NCBI RefSeq assembly: GCF_900128505.1
Contig: NZ_LT669941.1
Span: forward strand, 2,031,760-2,095,759
Source: Parabacteroides timonensis
GTDB taxonomy: Bacteria > Bacteroidota > Bacteroidia > Bacteroidales > Tannerellaceae
DNA: 64,000 bases
Reading direction: 5' to 3'
Shown here: in pieces, positions 36,039-44,432 of the stretch
Numbering within the stretch: the first letter of the stretch is position 1
Layout: the number at the start of each line of letters is the position of its first letter
The notes under the pieces: generated by a model
What the model was told of the DNA's origin: nothing
Database searches by the model: none
The model's input: the letters and a program-made list of their open reading frames with translations, nothing else
Made by a program: the position numbers and the translations under genes

Positions 36039-36980
36039 ATGAAATCTCAGGCTTATAAAGGGCACTTGGCGATGCTGAGTGCAAACATATTATGGGGATT
36101 GATGTCTCCCGTATCGAAAGCAGTATTAACAGCAGGTCCTATCAGTGCACTATCACTGACTACATTCCGCATGGTAGGAGCAGCGGTTATATTCTGGCTG
36201 GCTTCCCTCTTTACTAAAAAGGAACATGTCAACCATCAGGACCTGATGAAACTGTTTTTTGCAGCGTTACTGGGGATCGTTCTGAACCAGGGTTCATTCA
36301 TCTTCGGAGTTTCTCTGACTTCACCGATCAATGCTTCTATCGTTACAACCACAACACCTATCATCACGATGATTATTGCTGCGTTCTATCTGAAAGAACC
36401 TGTAACAGGAAAGAAAGTGATCGGAATTTTCATAGGAGCAGCAGGAGCATTACTACTAATACTGAGCAGTCAGAGTTCTGCTGCTGGCGGAGGAAAAAGC
36501 AGTAATATATGGGGAGACCTACTCTGCCTGCTGGCACAGTTCAGTTTTTCATTCTATTTTGTATTATTCAAGGGACTGATCGGCAAATACTCACCTATCA
36601 CATTGATGAAATGGATGTTCACGTATGCATCTATCTGTACGATACCGTTCTCCTATAATCATATTGCAGGTATCGACTTCCTGCATCTTCCTTCTGAATT
36701 ATATATGGGTATCGCGTATGTCGTTTTGGGAGGAACATTCTTACCTTATCTGTTTATCCCTATCGGACAAAACCTGCTGCGCCCGACAGTAGCCTGCATG
36801 TATAATTATGTACAACCGATCGTGGCATCCCTGATAGCTATACTTTGGGGAATGGATACTTTCGGGGTAATGAAAGGTATCGCCGTTGCATTCGTCTTTT
36901 CCGGCGTCTATATTGTAACACAAAGTAAATCGAGAGCACAACTGGAAGATTATCAGGCTGCACAAGGCAAGCCTGAATAA
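36039..36980 (+). CDS. EamA/DMT-family transporter
   Basis: The 313-residue protein has ten predicted hydrophobic helices in two EamA repeats. The first runs from HLAMLSANILWGLMSPVSKAVL to GAAGALLLILSS. The second runs from WGDLLCLLAQFSFSFYFVLFKGLIGKYSP to AFVFSGVYIVTQSK. The inner repeat boundaries carry the usual P-E/E-P pattern (YLKEPVTGKKVIGIFIG). DMT transporters export metabolites or drugs; the substrate cannot be told. Convergent with the GH43 gene, with a 14-bp gap. Confidence 0.9.
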   Translation: MKSQAYKGHLAMLSANILWGLMSPVSKAVLTAGPISALSLTTFRMVGAAVIFWLASLFTKKEHVNHQDLMKLFFAALLGIVLNQGSFIFGVSLTSPINASIVTTTTPIITMIIAAFYLKEPVTGKKVIGIFIGAAGALLLILSSQSSAAGGGKSSNIWGDLLCLLAQFSFSFYFVLFKGLIGKYSPITLMKWMFTYASICTIPFSYNHIAGIDFLHLPSELYMGIAYVVLGGTFLPYLFIPIGQNLLRPTVACMYNYVQPIVASLIAILWGMDTFGVMKGIAVAFVFSGVYIVTQSKSRAQLEDYQAAQGKPE

Positions 36981-36994
36981 CCTTTTATTCTGTT

Positions 36995-38533
36995 TTATTT
37001 ATTTTGTAAACGGCAATAACCATAAACGGCCGGTTTACTTATATCTCCCTGCTGATAAAGTCCGGGACGGGAAATGCGATCCCAACGTACAAGAGATTTC
37101 AAGGCGGACGGTGAAAGATCATACTCTATTTCTTTCCATTTACTGCCGTCTTCACTATAAGTAAATGAACAACGAACACCATCCTTCACCTGCATCCGGA
37201 GATACAAGGAAGGAGCCGGCAATTTCATATCAGCCAGTATCTGTTCTTTTCCTTCGTTTACAGCTTTCAGTTTCAGGCGATCCGCTTCACAACCGAGTGT
37301 CAATAGGTTATTGTCGTCACCGTACATGACAACACCTTTCCAACTTTCGTTCTGGTTTACCACTGCTGTCTCCAAAATGTAATCGGCTGTCACCGGACGT
37401 AAACAGAGGGCATTACCAGTACTGACTCCCGGCTTCGGAGAACCACTCAAATATAAGTTACCGGCTTTCAACTCCATCTTCACATCGGCATACGGATAAT
37501 TCCAGGACCATTCAGGACGAAGAGACATTGCTGTAAAATCATCGGCAAAGTCGGAAACCGGCTCCTGCACGCAATCGGTGAAAGGCATAGGCTGTATCAT
37601 ACTGGCATATTCTCCGGTGACGAAATAAGGCCAGTTATCTCCCCCCATCCTCATTTCTTGCAGATGAGGCTGACGTCCCTGGAAGAAATCACCATCTTTA
37701 CGATAAGCATGACAAAGATAGAACATACGCCCGTCTGGAGTAGTGGTCAGCGTACCATGCCCGATAGACAGAATGTCTTTTCCACCATGAAGGATCGGGT
37801 TACCTTCATATTTCTCATACGGGCCTGCCAGCTTCTTTGAACGGGCTACTTCCACTGCATAATCACTGTTCGGGCCGCAACAACCGTTTGCTGCATATAT
37901 AATATAATAATAGCCATTCTGCTTAAACCAGTGCTGCCCTTCCATACCCCGTCTCTCATCATCACGGAGCAGGCTGAAAGGTTCGCCTTCCAGATGCAAT
38001 CCGTCAGCACTCAACTTACTGGCCAGTAATTCGATCGGCCGTTGATCCAGCCCGTAAGCTTTCCAGGTAATGTAAAGCTGTCCGTTATCTTCCAAAACAA
38101 AGGCATCGATCGCCTCTTTACCGAATTCAATAATCGGACCGTAATCCTTGAACTTTCCAGTCGGCGAGTCGGCTATGGCAACTCCGATACATGAAATATT
38201 ATCCGACTCTTTACGGGCCGTATAATACATATATACTTTACCATTATGATAATACCACTCCGGAGCCCAGAAAGAAGATTTAGTCCAAGCCGGTTTTTCA
38301 TCAAAGATATGCCCCGTCTGTTTCCAGTTTACCAGATCGGAAGAAGTAAATACCGGATAATAAGGAGCCCATTCCGAAGATGTTCCTGTTGCATAATACG
38401 TATCGCCAATCCGGAGAACGGAAGGGTCAGCCAGATCTCCGTGTATAACGGGGTTAGAAAAATAAGTTTGTTGCTGCGCCAGTCCAACCGTGGCGGATGC
38501 TGAGCACAATAAGATTGTTAATAGCTTTTTCAT
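36995..38533 (-). CDS. Glycoside hydrolase family 43 protein with C-terminal beta-sandwich
   Basis: The 512-residue protein has a signal peptide (cleavage near GLA-QQ) and an N-terminal five-bladed GH43 propeller with the three expected acids: ADPSV (general base Asp), EAIDAFV (pKa modulator Asp) and RGMEGQHW (general acid Glu). Residues about 340-512 form a beta-sandwich of the kind found behind many GH43 catalytic domains (WSWNYPYADVKM ... GVVMYGDDNNLL). Activity on beta-xylosides or alpha-L-arabinofuranosides is typical; which one is unclear. It is not in a SusC/D cluster. Confidence 0.92.
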   Translation of the reverse strand: MKKLLTILLCSASATVGLAQQQTYFSNPVIHGDLADPSVLRIGDTYYATGTSSEWAPYYPVFTSSDLVNWKQTGHIFDEKPAWTKSSFWAPEWYYHNGKVYMYYTARKESDNISCIGVAIADSPTGKFKDYGPIIEFGKEAIDAFVLEDNGQLYITWKAYGLDQRPIELLASKLSADGLHLEGEPFSLLRDDERRGMEGQHWFKQNGYYYIIYAANGCCGPNSDYAVEVARSKKLAGPYEKYEGNPILHGGKDILSIGHGTLTTTPDGRMFYLCHAYRKDGDFFQGRQPHLQEMRMGGDNWPYFVTGEYASMIQPMPFTDCVQEPVSDFADDFTAMSLRPEWSWNYPYADVKMELKAGNLYLSGSPKPGVSTGNALCLRPVTADYILETAVVNQNESWKGVVMYGDDNNLLTLGCEADRLKLKAVNEGKEQILADMKLPAPSLYLRMQVKDGVRCSFTYSEDGSKWKEIEYDLSPSALKSLVRWDRISRPGLYQQGDISKPAVYGYCRLQNK

Positions 38534-38555
38534 GGTCTGCCAATTATTAATAACA

Positions 38556-38584
38556 CAAAATTACAGCAGGCAAAGATAAACAAA
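38556..38584 (-). promoter_or_regulatory. Candidate promoter of the GH43 gene
   Basis: On the minus strand TTTG (38581-38584) and TAATTTTG (38556-38563) are 17 bp apart, slightly short of the usual 19, ending 23 bp before the GH43 start. Confidence 0.55.
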
Positions 38585-38586
38585 AA

Positions 38587-38628
38587 GAAACTGCATCAAA
38601 ATGCCTGACGACATTTCAATGCAGTTTC
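38587..38628 (-). terminator. Terminator of the fabH-fabG-rluA operon
   Basis: A near-perfect 16-bp inverted repeat (38587-38602 with 38613-38628, two mismatches) is followed by TTTTT on the minus strand. It lies 25 bp after the RluA-type gene. Confidence 0.8.
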
Positions 38629-38652
38629 CTGTTATTTTATTTCATTTGACTC

Positions 38653-39327
38653 TTATAGTCCCGCCGAAATGCTCTTCCAAAGATTATCATCGGGTACAGG
38701 AGCCACGATCTTTACCGCTTCTTTCGATACCGGATGAATGAATTCGGCACTACGGGAGTGAAGACTGATACCACCGTCTTTATTCGAACGGTCGGCTCCA
38801 TATTTCAAATCACCTTTGATAGGACATCCCATCTTTGCCAACTGGCAACGTATCTGATGATGACGACCGGTCTTCAGGTCAATCTCCAGTAAATAATAAT
38901 TATCTGAACGTGCAATCACTTTATAATGCAGGATTGCTTTCTTGGAGTCCGAACGTTCAGTATCGTATGCATAACTCTTATTCTGCTTCTCGTTGCGAAC
39001 CAGCCAGTTTACCAACTCACCTTCATCAACCGGCGGACAATTCTTTACAATCGCCCAGTAAGTCTTTTTCACCTCTCCTACCCGGAACATTTCGTTCAGG
39101 CGGGGTAAAGCTTTACTTGTCTTGGCAAACAGAACGACACCGCTAACGGGACGGTCTAACCGGTGAGTTACACCTACATAAACATTTCCCGGCTTACAAT
39201 ACTTCTCCTTCAGCCACGCCTTCAGCATTTCCGAAAGAGGAGTATCACCGGTTTTATCTCCTTGTACAATCTCACGGCATGTTTTATTTACCGCGATGAT
39301 ATGATTGTCTTCGTAGATAACTTCCAT
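38653..39327 (-). CDS. RluA-family pseudouridine synthase
   Basis: The 224-residue protein has the catalytic motif HRLDRPVSGVVLFAKTSKAL with the nucleophilic aspartate, and the conserved NKTCREIVQGD and LKTGRHHQIRCQLAKMGCPIKGDLKYG segments. It lacks an S4 domain, as do the short RluA/RluE-like members, so its rRNA or tRNA target is not determined. It follows fabG with one base between them, so it is translated from the same message. Confidence 0.92.
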   Translation of the reverse strand: MEVIYEDNHIIAVNKTCREIVQGDKTGDTPLSEMLKAWLKEKYCKPGNVYVGVTHRLDRPVSGVVLFAKTSKALPRLNEMFRVGEVKKTYWAIVKNCPPVDEGELVNWLVRNEKQNKSYAYDTERSDSKKAILHYKVIARSDNYYLLEIDLKTGRHHQIRCQLAKMGCPIKGDLKYGADRSNKDGGISLHSRSAEFIHPVSKEAVKIVAPVPDDNLWKSISAGL

Positions 39328-39328
39328 A

Positions 39329-40075
39329 TTACATATTCATACCGCCGTCTACCTGGATCACCTGTCCGGATACATAAGCAGACAAGTCAGAAGCAAGGAA
39401 TGTAGCCACATTAGCCACATCTTCTGTCGTACCGCCACGACGCAAAGGAATTTTCTTGTTCCACTCTTCTCTTACCTCTTCAGGTAATTTAGCAGTCATA
39501 TCAGTAATAATGAAACCCGGAGCGATCGCGTTGGCACGGATACCACGTGAACCCAGTTCCTGAGCTACCGATTTAGCCAAACCAATCATACCTGCTTTTG
39601 AAGCGGAATAGTTACTCTGACCTGCATTACCATGAACACCTACAACGGAAGACATGTTAATAATATTTCCGGCACGTTGTTTCATCATGATCGGAGTACA
39701 AGCATGGATGAAGTTAAATGCAGATTTCAGGTTTACGTTGAGGACAGCATCCCACTGACCTTCGCTCATACGCATCATCAAACCGTCTTTTGTAATACCG
39801 GCATTGTTTACGAGGATATCGATACGACCGAAGTCTTTCTGGATCTCAGCCACTACATTATGTGTATCTTCAAAGTTAGCTGCGTTAGAAGCATAACCTT
39901 TTGCTTTAACACCTAAAGCTTCAATTTCTTTCTGTGTTGCCTCACCGTTTTCGTCGATGACCAGGTCTGTAAATGCGATATTTGCACCTTCAGCGGCAAA
40001 CTTCAAAGCAATGGCCTTACCAATACCACGTGCGGCACCGGTAACAATAGCTACTTTTCCTTCTAATAATTTCAT
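39329..40075 (-). CDS. fabG: 3-oxoacyl-[acyl-carrier-protein] reductase
   Basis: A 248-residue short-chain dehydrogenase. TGAARGIGK (residues 12-20) binds NADPH; NNAG (90-93), a serine near 142, and YSASK with Tyr156 and Lys160 make the catalytic set. The C-terminal YVSGQVIQVDGGMNM is typical of FabG. It reduces beta-ketoacyl-ACP in fatty acid elongation. It lies 23 bp after fabH, and the pairing supports a fatty-acid role over a generic SDR role. Confidence 0.92.
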   Translation of the reverse strand: MKLLEGKVAIVTGAARGIGKAIALKFAAEGANIAFTDLVIDENGEATQKEIEALGVKAKGYASNAANFEDTHNVVAEIQKDFGRIDILVNNAGITKDGLMMRMSEGQWDAVLNVNLKSAFNFIHACTPIMMKQRAGNIINMSSVVGVHGNAGQSNYSASKAGMIGLAKSVAQELGSRGIRANAIAPGFIITDMTAKLPEEVREEWNKKIPLRRGGTTEDVANVATFLASDLSAYVSGQVIQVDGGMNM

Positions 40076-40098
40076 AATACTTTTATTTTATGTCTTAA

Positions 40099-41043
40099 TT
40101 AACATTGAATTAAACAAGCACCAGCAGAATATCCTCCACCGAATACGGTCAGACAAACCAGGTCGCCTTTTTTAAATGTCTTATCGTTCTGGGCATATAC
40201 CAGGGCAGAACTAACCGAACCGGTGTTACCCAGTTCCTCGATGTTATGCAGGAATTTTTCTTCCGGTAGGTTCAACTGCTTAGCGATGTTAGACATGATA
40301 CGCATATTAGCCTGGTGACCGATAAAGTAAGTCAGGTCATCCAATGTAAATCCGTTCTTCTCCAACAAATATACAGCATTCTTAGGCATATAGGTACAAG
40401 CCTGTATAAACACGTCGCGACCTTCCGGCATCAGGATACCACCGTCGCGCGGACGTAATTGAACGCCTTCCGGCCCCTTTCCCAAATGTCCCAAACCTTG
40501 CGTAAAGACCTCGAGTATGTGTGGATCATTTTCCGTCACACGTTCCTTCGATATAAAAAAAGCAGCTGCCGCATCGCCCCACAGGTGACCGGCTTTCGGA
40601 TCCGTTTCATTATAATAGGCAGAGTTCTTATCTGCGGAAAGGATCAAGGCTTTCGTTGCCTTTCCCATCGCAAAATAACCTTCCACCACCTCCAATGCGT
40701 TCAGAAAGGAGGAACAGGCTGAAGACAAATACAACGCTTTTGCGTTTGTAATATTAAATTCACGCTGAGTATAGTGAGCTGCAGTTGCTACTGTATCGTA
40801 CGGCGAATAGGAAGCTGAGATAATTAAATCAACATCCGTAATGTCATAAGGTAATTTAGGCAGCGCGTTATGTACGGCTTCAATACCCATTGTACAAATA
40901 GTCTCTTCCGGTCTAGCTTTAGAACGGGTTTTAATGCCGGTTCTTTGTTCAATCCACTCGCTTGTCAACCCGTTTAATTCCAAAAAATGTTGGTTATGTA
41001 CCCGCTCTTCAGGCACATAAAACCCTGTTGCATTAATAAACAT
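40099..41043 (-). CDS. fabH: 3-oxoacyl-ACP synthase III-like (FabH-type) ketosynthase
   Basis: The 314-residue protein has the FabH triad: Cys110 in LSSACSSF, His in FIGHQANMR and Asn in ELGNTGSVS. FabH condenses acyl-CoA with malonyl-ACP to start fatty acid synthesis. Bacteroidetes often carry more than one copy, and this one sits behind a TetR regulator and before fabG, so it could be a regulated paralogue with a special primer, not the housekeeping enzyme. That is inference. Confidence 0.88.
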   Translation of the reverse strand: MFINATGFYVPEERVHNQHFLELNGLTSEWIEQRTGIKTRSKARPEETICTMGIEAVHNALPKLPYDITDVDLIISASYSPYDTVATAAHYTQREFNITNAKALYLSSACSSFLNALEVVEGYFAMGKATKALILSADKNSAYYNETDPKAGHLWGDAAAAFFISKERVTENDPHILEVFTQGLGHLGKGPEGVQLRPRDGGILMPEGRDVFIQACTYMPKNAVYLLEKNGFTLDDLTYFIGHQANMRIMSNIAKQLNLPEEKFLHNIEELGNTGSVSSALVYAQNDKTFKKGDLVCLTVFGGGYSAGACLIQC

Positions 41044-41050
41044 CTCTGGT

Positions 41051-41656
41051 TTACTTTATCTTTATTCCGTTGAATATTAAATTCATCACATTATCTCTTC
41101 TCTTTATTCGTTGGCTGATATTATCTCCCATAATACCCCTTATATAAGGAACTTCCAATCCCTTTAAGGCATGATGAAGCACAACCGCAGTAATTTCTGT
41201 ATCAGGCATTTCAAAAATACCTTCCTTTACACCAGCATCCAGGATTCCTTTCAATAATTCAGTCTCCCGAATGTCAAAGCTCTTTCGAACTTTTTCCACA
41301 CGCCAGATATCCCGAAAGAAATTCGCTTTCAATGTTCCGTTACGGAACACAAGCGCTTTGATAGCATCCAATCTTGCATAAATGAATGTCATCAGCTTCT
41401 CGTCGGCAGGCAAATCCTTTCCAGCAACATCGAGTAACATCTTATATAATTTATCCAGCTCCGATTCCACCACAGCCAGATAAATTTCATTTTTACTCTT
41501 AAAATACGTATATAACGTACGTCTGCCTTTCCGGGAAGCCTGTGCAATATCGTTCATTGTCGTATTATCCACCCCCATGCGGGCAAACAATTGCCTGGCC
41601 ACATCCACCAACATTTCGCGTGTTTTAGAAACTGTCATCGGCATCGTATTGCACAT
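41051..41656 (-). CDS. TetR/AcrR-family transcriptional regulator
   Basis: The N-terminal helix-turn-helix is clear: TREMLVDVARQLFARMGVDNTTMNDIAQASRKGRRTLYTYFKSKNEIYLAVVE. The C-terminal half is the variable ligand-binding domain. The frame extends upstream to a TTG at 41677, but that overlaps a TACTTTG -7-like box, so a later ATG is used: 41656 is given, and 41644 or 41638 are equally possible. It is the first gene of a TetR-fabH-fabG-rluA cluster and lies 7 bp before fabH, so control of acyl-chain synthesis, including its own operon, is plausible. Confidence 0.85.
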   Translation of the reverse strand: MCNTMPMTVSKTREMLVDVARQLFARMGVDNTTMNDIAQASRKGRRTLYTYFKSKNEIYLAVVESELDKLYKMLLDVAGKDLPADEKLMTFIYARLDAIKALVFRNGTLKANFFRDIWRVEKVRKSFDIRETELLKGILDAGVKEGIFEMPDTEITAVVLHHALKGLEVPYIRGIMGDNISQRIKRRDNVMNLIFNGIKIK

Positions 41657-41731
41657 TTTGATTAAAACTGTGCGCAAAGTACCTAAAAAAGATTGGTTCT
41701 ACCAAGTATATTAAAAAAAACTTGCAATAAA

Positions 41732-41754
41732 TTTGTTTTGTAAATGAAAAACCT

Positions 41755-41762
<8 letters not shown>
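41732..41762 (+). promoter_or_regulatory. Promoter of tRNA-fMet copy 1
   Basis: TTTG (41732-41735), 19 bp, TACCTTTG (41755-41762): an exact consensus match 34 bp before the tRNA. Confidence 0.9.
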
Positions 41763-41873
<111 letters not shown>

Positions 41874-41877
<4 letters not shown>

Positions 41878-41912
41878 GCTTTCAGTTTTTAACTGAGAGC
41901 CTTTTTCTTTTT
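41874..41912 (+). terminator. Terminator of tRNA-fMet copy 1
   Basis: A 14-bp stem with one mismatch (AAAGGCTTTCAGTT with AACTGAGAGCCTTT) is followed by a T-rich tract. Confidence 0.85.
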
Positions 41913-42027
41913 AATTTCTCTAAGGTTTATTATCCAAAATTAAACGATCAAATTACTCCCAGGCATGTTTATTGTAATGTATATGTATGGTTATCTACTG
42001 ACATAAAGACTTAACAATATAAATAAT

Positions 42028-42939
42028 ATGGCTTATATAGACTATTACAACATTCTTGGAGTAAACAAAGGTGCTTCTCAGGACGAGATAAAGAAAGCGT
42101 ACAAGAAGCTGGCCCGCAAATACCACCCAGACCTGAACCCGGGTGATCCGGATGCTCACCGGAAATTTCAGGAAATCAACGAAGCCAATGAAGTATTAAG
42201 CGATCCTGAAAAACGGAAGAAATACGATCAATATGGCGAAAACTGGAAACATGCCGATCAGTTCGAGGCTCAACAACAGCAATACGGACAGTATCAGAAC
42301 GGCGGTTTCGGTGGTGGCGGCGGAACTTACTGGAGTGCATCCGACAACGGAAGCGGATTCTCCGATTTCTTCGAATCGATGTTTGGCGGCAGAAGCGGTC
42401 GTAGCAGCGGTGGCGGTAATCATATGTTTCGTGGACAAGACTACACAGCTTCACTGAGCCTCTCCTTGACAGATGCGGCAAAGACACATAAACAGGTCAT
42501 CACCGTTAACGGAAAGAACCTGCGTATCACTGTCCCGGCTGGTATTGCAGATGGACAGACCATCAAATTAAAAGGCCAGGGAGGCCCGGGTGTAAACGGA
42601 GGTCCTGCCGGAGATCTGTACATTACTTTCAATATTACTGACGACAGCAGATTCAAACGTGTTGGCGACGATCTATACCTTACCGTTCCTCTTAACCTGT
42701 ACACCGCCATCCTGGGAGGCGAACAGATCGTGGAAACAATGGACAGTAAAGTAAAACTGAAAGTCGGCCCCGGTACCCAGAACAATACAAAGGTACGCCT
42801 GAAAGGCAAAGGTTTCCCTGTCTATAAGAAAGAAGGAGAATTCGGTGATCTGATAGTGACCTACTCTATCGAAATACCGACTAATCTGACAGACAAACAG
42901 AAAGAGCTGTTCCGCGAAATACAGAGTCTTAACCAATAA
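42028..42939 (+). CDS. cbpA: J-domain co-chaperone without zinc finger (CbpA-type)
   Basis: The 303-residue protein has an N-terminal J-domain with HPD at residues 33-35, a Gly/Phe-rich linker (about 80-130) and two DnaJ C-terminal substrate-binding domains, with no CxxCxGxG zinc repeats. That is the DnaJ type II/CbpA layout. It stimulates DnaK on unfolded proteins. The next gene, 3 bp on, is the CbpM-like modulator, which supports CbpA over a plain DnaJ. Confidence 0.92.
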   Translation: MAYIDYYNILGVNKGASQDEIKKAYKKLARKYHPDLNPGDPDAHRKFQEINEANEVLSDPEKRKKYDQYGENWKHADQFEAQQQQYGQYQNGGFGGGGGTYWSASDNGSGFSDFFESMFGGRSGRSSGGGNHMFRGQDYTASLSLSLTDAAKTHKQVITVNGKNLRITVPAGIADGQTIKLKGQGGPGVNGGPAGDLYITFNITDDSRFKRVGDDLYLTVPLNLYTAILGGEQIVETMDSKVKLKVGPGTQNNTKVRLKGKGFPVYKKEGEFGDLIVTYSIEIPTNLTDKQKELFREIQSLNQ

Positions 42940-42942
42940 AAC

Positions 42943-43266
42943 ATGAGTAGTATGCAAACAGATTTAATTATAGTCAACGAATATTGCCGGATATGTCATA
43001 TTGAACCCTCTTTTATCTTTCGTCTGGAAGAAGGAGGATTGATCGAGATCCGTATTGTAGGAGGTGAAAAATTCTTACAGGCCTCCCAATTGCACGATAT
43101 TGAAAGGTATACACGTATGTATTACGACTTGTCTATTAATTTTGAAGGAATAGATGCTATTCATCATCTGTTAAACCGTGTCAAGTCGATGCAGCAGGAG
43201 ATCGGCCATCTGAGAAAGAAGCTGACGATATACGAAGCAAAAGATTTTGAAGAAAATGAATTATAG
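42943..43266 (+). CDS. cbpM: CbpM-like chaperone modulator (MerR-like)
   Basis: The 107-residue protein starts with DLIIVNEYCRICHIEPSFIFRLEEGGLIEI, a MerR-like winged-helix fold typical of CbpM, and ends with a coiled-coil (INFEGIDAIHHLLNRVKSMQQEIGHLRKKL). CbpM proteins bind the J-domain of CbpA and inhibit it. Position directly after cbpA is the usual one. Confidence 0.87.
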   Translation: MSSMQTDLIIVNEYCRICHIEPSFIFRLEEGGLIEIRIVGGEKFLQASQLHDIERYTRMYYDLSINFEGIDAIHHLLNRVKSMQQEIGHLRKKLTIYEAKDFEENEL

Positions 43267-43273
43267 CCTCAAC

Positions 43274-43316
43274 TGACACATTTACCTTACAATCAGCCAG
43301 GTAAATGTGTCAATTT
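43274..43316 (+). terminator. Hairpin after cbpM
   Basis: A perfect 14-bp stem (43274-43287 with 43299-43312) follows the cbpM stop by 7 bp. The T-tract after it is weak (ATTTGTC), so it may terminate inefficiently. Confidence 0.65.
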
Positions 43317-43379
43317 GTCGCAAAACCAGTATTCTCATCCCCTCTACAAGCAGAAATACACAAACTATTTGTAAAATAA

Positions 43380-43402
43380 TTTGGTTTGTAAGAAATATTT
43401 CG

Positions 43403-43410
<8 letters not shown>
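43380..43410 (+). promoter_or_regulatory. Promoter of tRNA-fMet copy 2
   Basis: TTTG (43380-43383), 19 bp, TACCTTTG (43403-43410): an exact consensus match, 33 bp before the tRNA and similar to the promoter of copy 1. Confidence 0.9.
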
Positions 43411-43520
<110 letters not shown>

Positions 43521-43524
<4 letters not shown>

Positions 43525-43554
43525 AGAATCAACAAAGTTGGTTCTCTTTTTTTT
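43521..43554 (+). terminator. Terminator of tRNA-fMet copy 2
   Basis: A 13-bp stem with one mismatch (AAAGAGAATCAAC with GTTGGTTCTCTTT) is followed by T8. Its sequence is unrelated to the terminator of copy 1. Confidence 0.88.
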
Positions 43555-43569
43555 ATACATTAAGGTTCA

Positions 43570-43656
43570 TGCATTCATTTCATACCCTTATACAGCTTAT
43601 TCTCTGTACAATAACTATATGAATGCACCTGTTTTTTTGCATTCATCTTGCATTCA
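43570..43656. repeat. Cluster of TGCATTCAT motifs
   Basis: TGCATTCAT occurs at 43570-43578 and 43638-43646, its inverse ATGAATGCA at 43619-43627, and TGCATTCA at 43649-43656. Four copies in 87 bp within non-coding DNA suggest a binding site array or structured RNA. The protein involved is unknown. Confidence 0.5.
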
Positions 43657-43856
43657 CAGAGCTTTCATTTATCTCTCCTATCTTCTACTTTATCCCTCTA
43701 TAACAGCCCCTGTATGAATAATCCGGCAGATATTATCCCTACAATTAAGATCTTTCTATAGGAAGATTAATTCCATACCTCCCTACTATTAGATAAATTT
43801 CTCCTTAGTATTAAAAAAGAAACATATAGATTACAAATACGCAAGGCATAGAATAC

Positions 43857-43906
43857 AAATATGTAAGGCCTGCCTTACTCTTTAGAAAGGCAAGCCTTAC
43901 ATATTT
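43857..43906. repeat. 20-bp inverted repeat in the capsule leader
   Basis: 43857-43876 pairs with 43887-43906 with a single mismatch and a 10-base loop. A related sequence (ACAAATACGCAAGGC) lies just upstream at about 43833-43847, forming a degenerate direct repeat with the left arm. There is no T-tract, so it is not a standard terminator. Confidence 0.6.
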
Positions 43907-44345
43907 AATATAAAGGAGAAAAAGAACTAAATCTCATAGGTTACGATCTTAATTATAGTATGATTAAGAATTAACGGTAACGGGGTAGTAGTCTTAATCA
44001 GGTATTGTGTATTCAAACAGCAAACCTCAACGATAATCAAACAGACAAATCAGCTCGTAAAAAACACTAAACAATTGTTTCTGTAAAGTAAATATTCCAC
44101 ACTTTTCTTATCTCAAAAAAGTCGTCTTTAACGACAAAATACAATCATTTGTATAGCCGAATTATCAGGCGTTGACAATCAGCACTTACTTTCCATACCT
44201 CTTCAAATGTGTTGAAATTCAGCGTTAAAATAGAGTAATAACCTTTTAAGTGATGAACGTTTTCAGAAACATTCTGTTTATATACACAGCTAAACAAAAG
44301 ACACATACCTTCCCAGGGAAACGCCCCCTCAGTCAGAAATCCAGG

Positions 44346-44353
44346 TATGTTTG
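44346..44353 (+). promoter_or_regulatory. Weak candidate -7 box of the polysaccharide operon
   Basis: TATGTTTG fits TAnnTTTG, 79 bp before the first gene, but the -33 position is C-rich with no TTTG. It is the only match found in the leader on this strand. Confidence 0.3.
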
Positions 44354-44432
44354 TTATGAGCAAAATTATTTCCCGACAGTCCCATTTATTGTGACTGACG
44401 AACATTGTCATATAACTTAACTTACAACGCAA

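Larger units (their letters stand above)
43555..44432 (+). other. AT-rich intergenic leader region before the polysaccharide operon
   Basis: This 0.88-kb stretch has no supported gene. It holds a cluster of TGCATTCAT motifs, a 20-bp inverted repeat, a small GTCG/CGAC hairpin near 44127-44140, and a weak -7-like TATGTTTG at 44346-44353, about 80 bp before the first capsule gene. Capsule operons of Bacteroides often have long regulated leaders and invertible promoters. No UpxY-type antiterminator gene is present here, and no pair of long inverted repeats framing a promoter was seen. Confidence 0.6.

Noticed and set aside
41657..41677. Upstream TTG start of the TetR gene
   Set aside because: It overlaps a TACTTTG -7-like box, so transcription would start downstream of it.
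43570..43627. TGCATTCAT/ATGAATGCA as borders of an invertible capsule promoter
   Set aside because: The enclosed segment is only about 40 bp and contains no promoter match. Known invertible capsule promoters are much longer.
44145..44432. A 95-codon open frame on the minus strand in the capsule leader
   Set aside because: No recognisable domain, no promoter or good start context, and it simply ends against the first capsule gene. The region is AT-rich and shows non-coding repeats, so chance is more likely.
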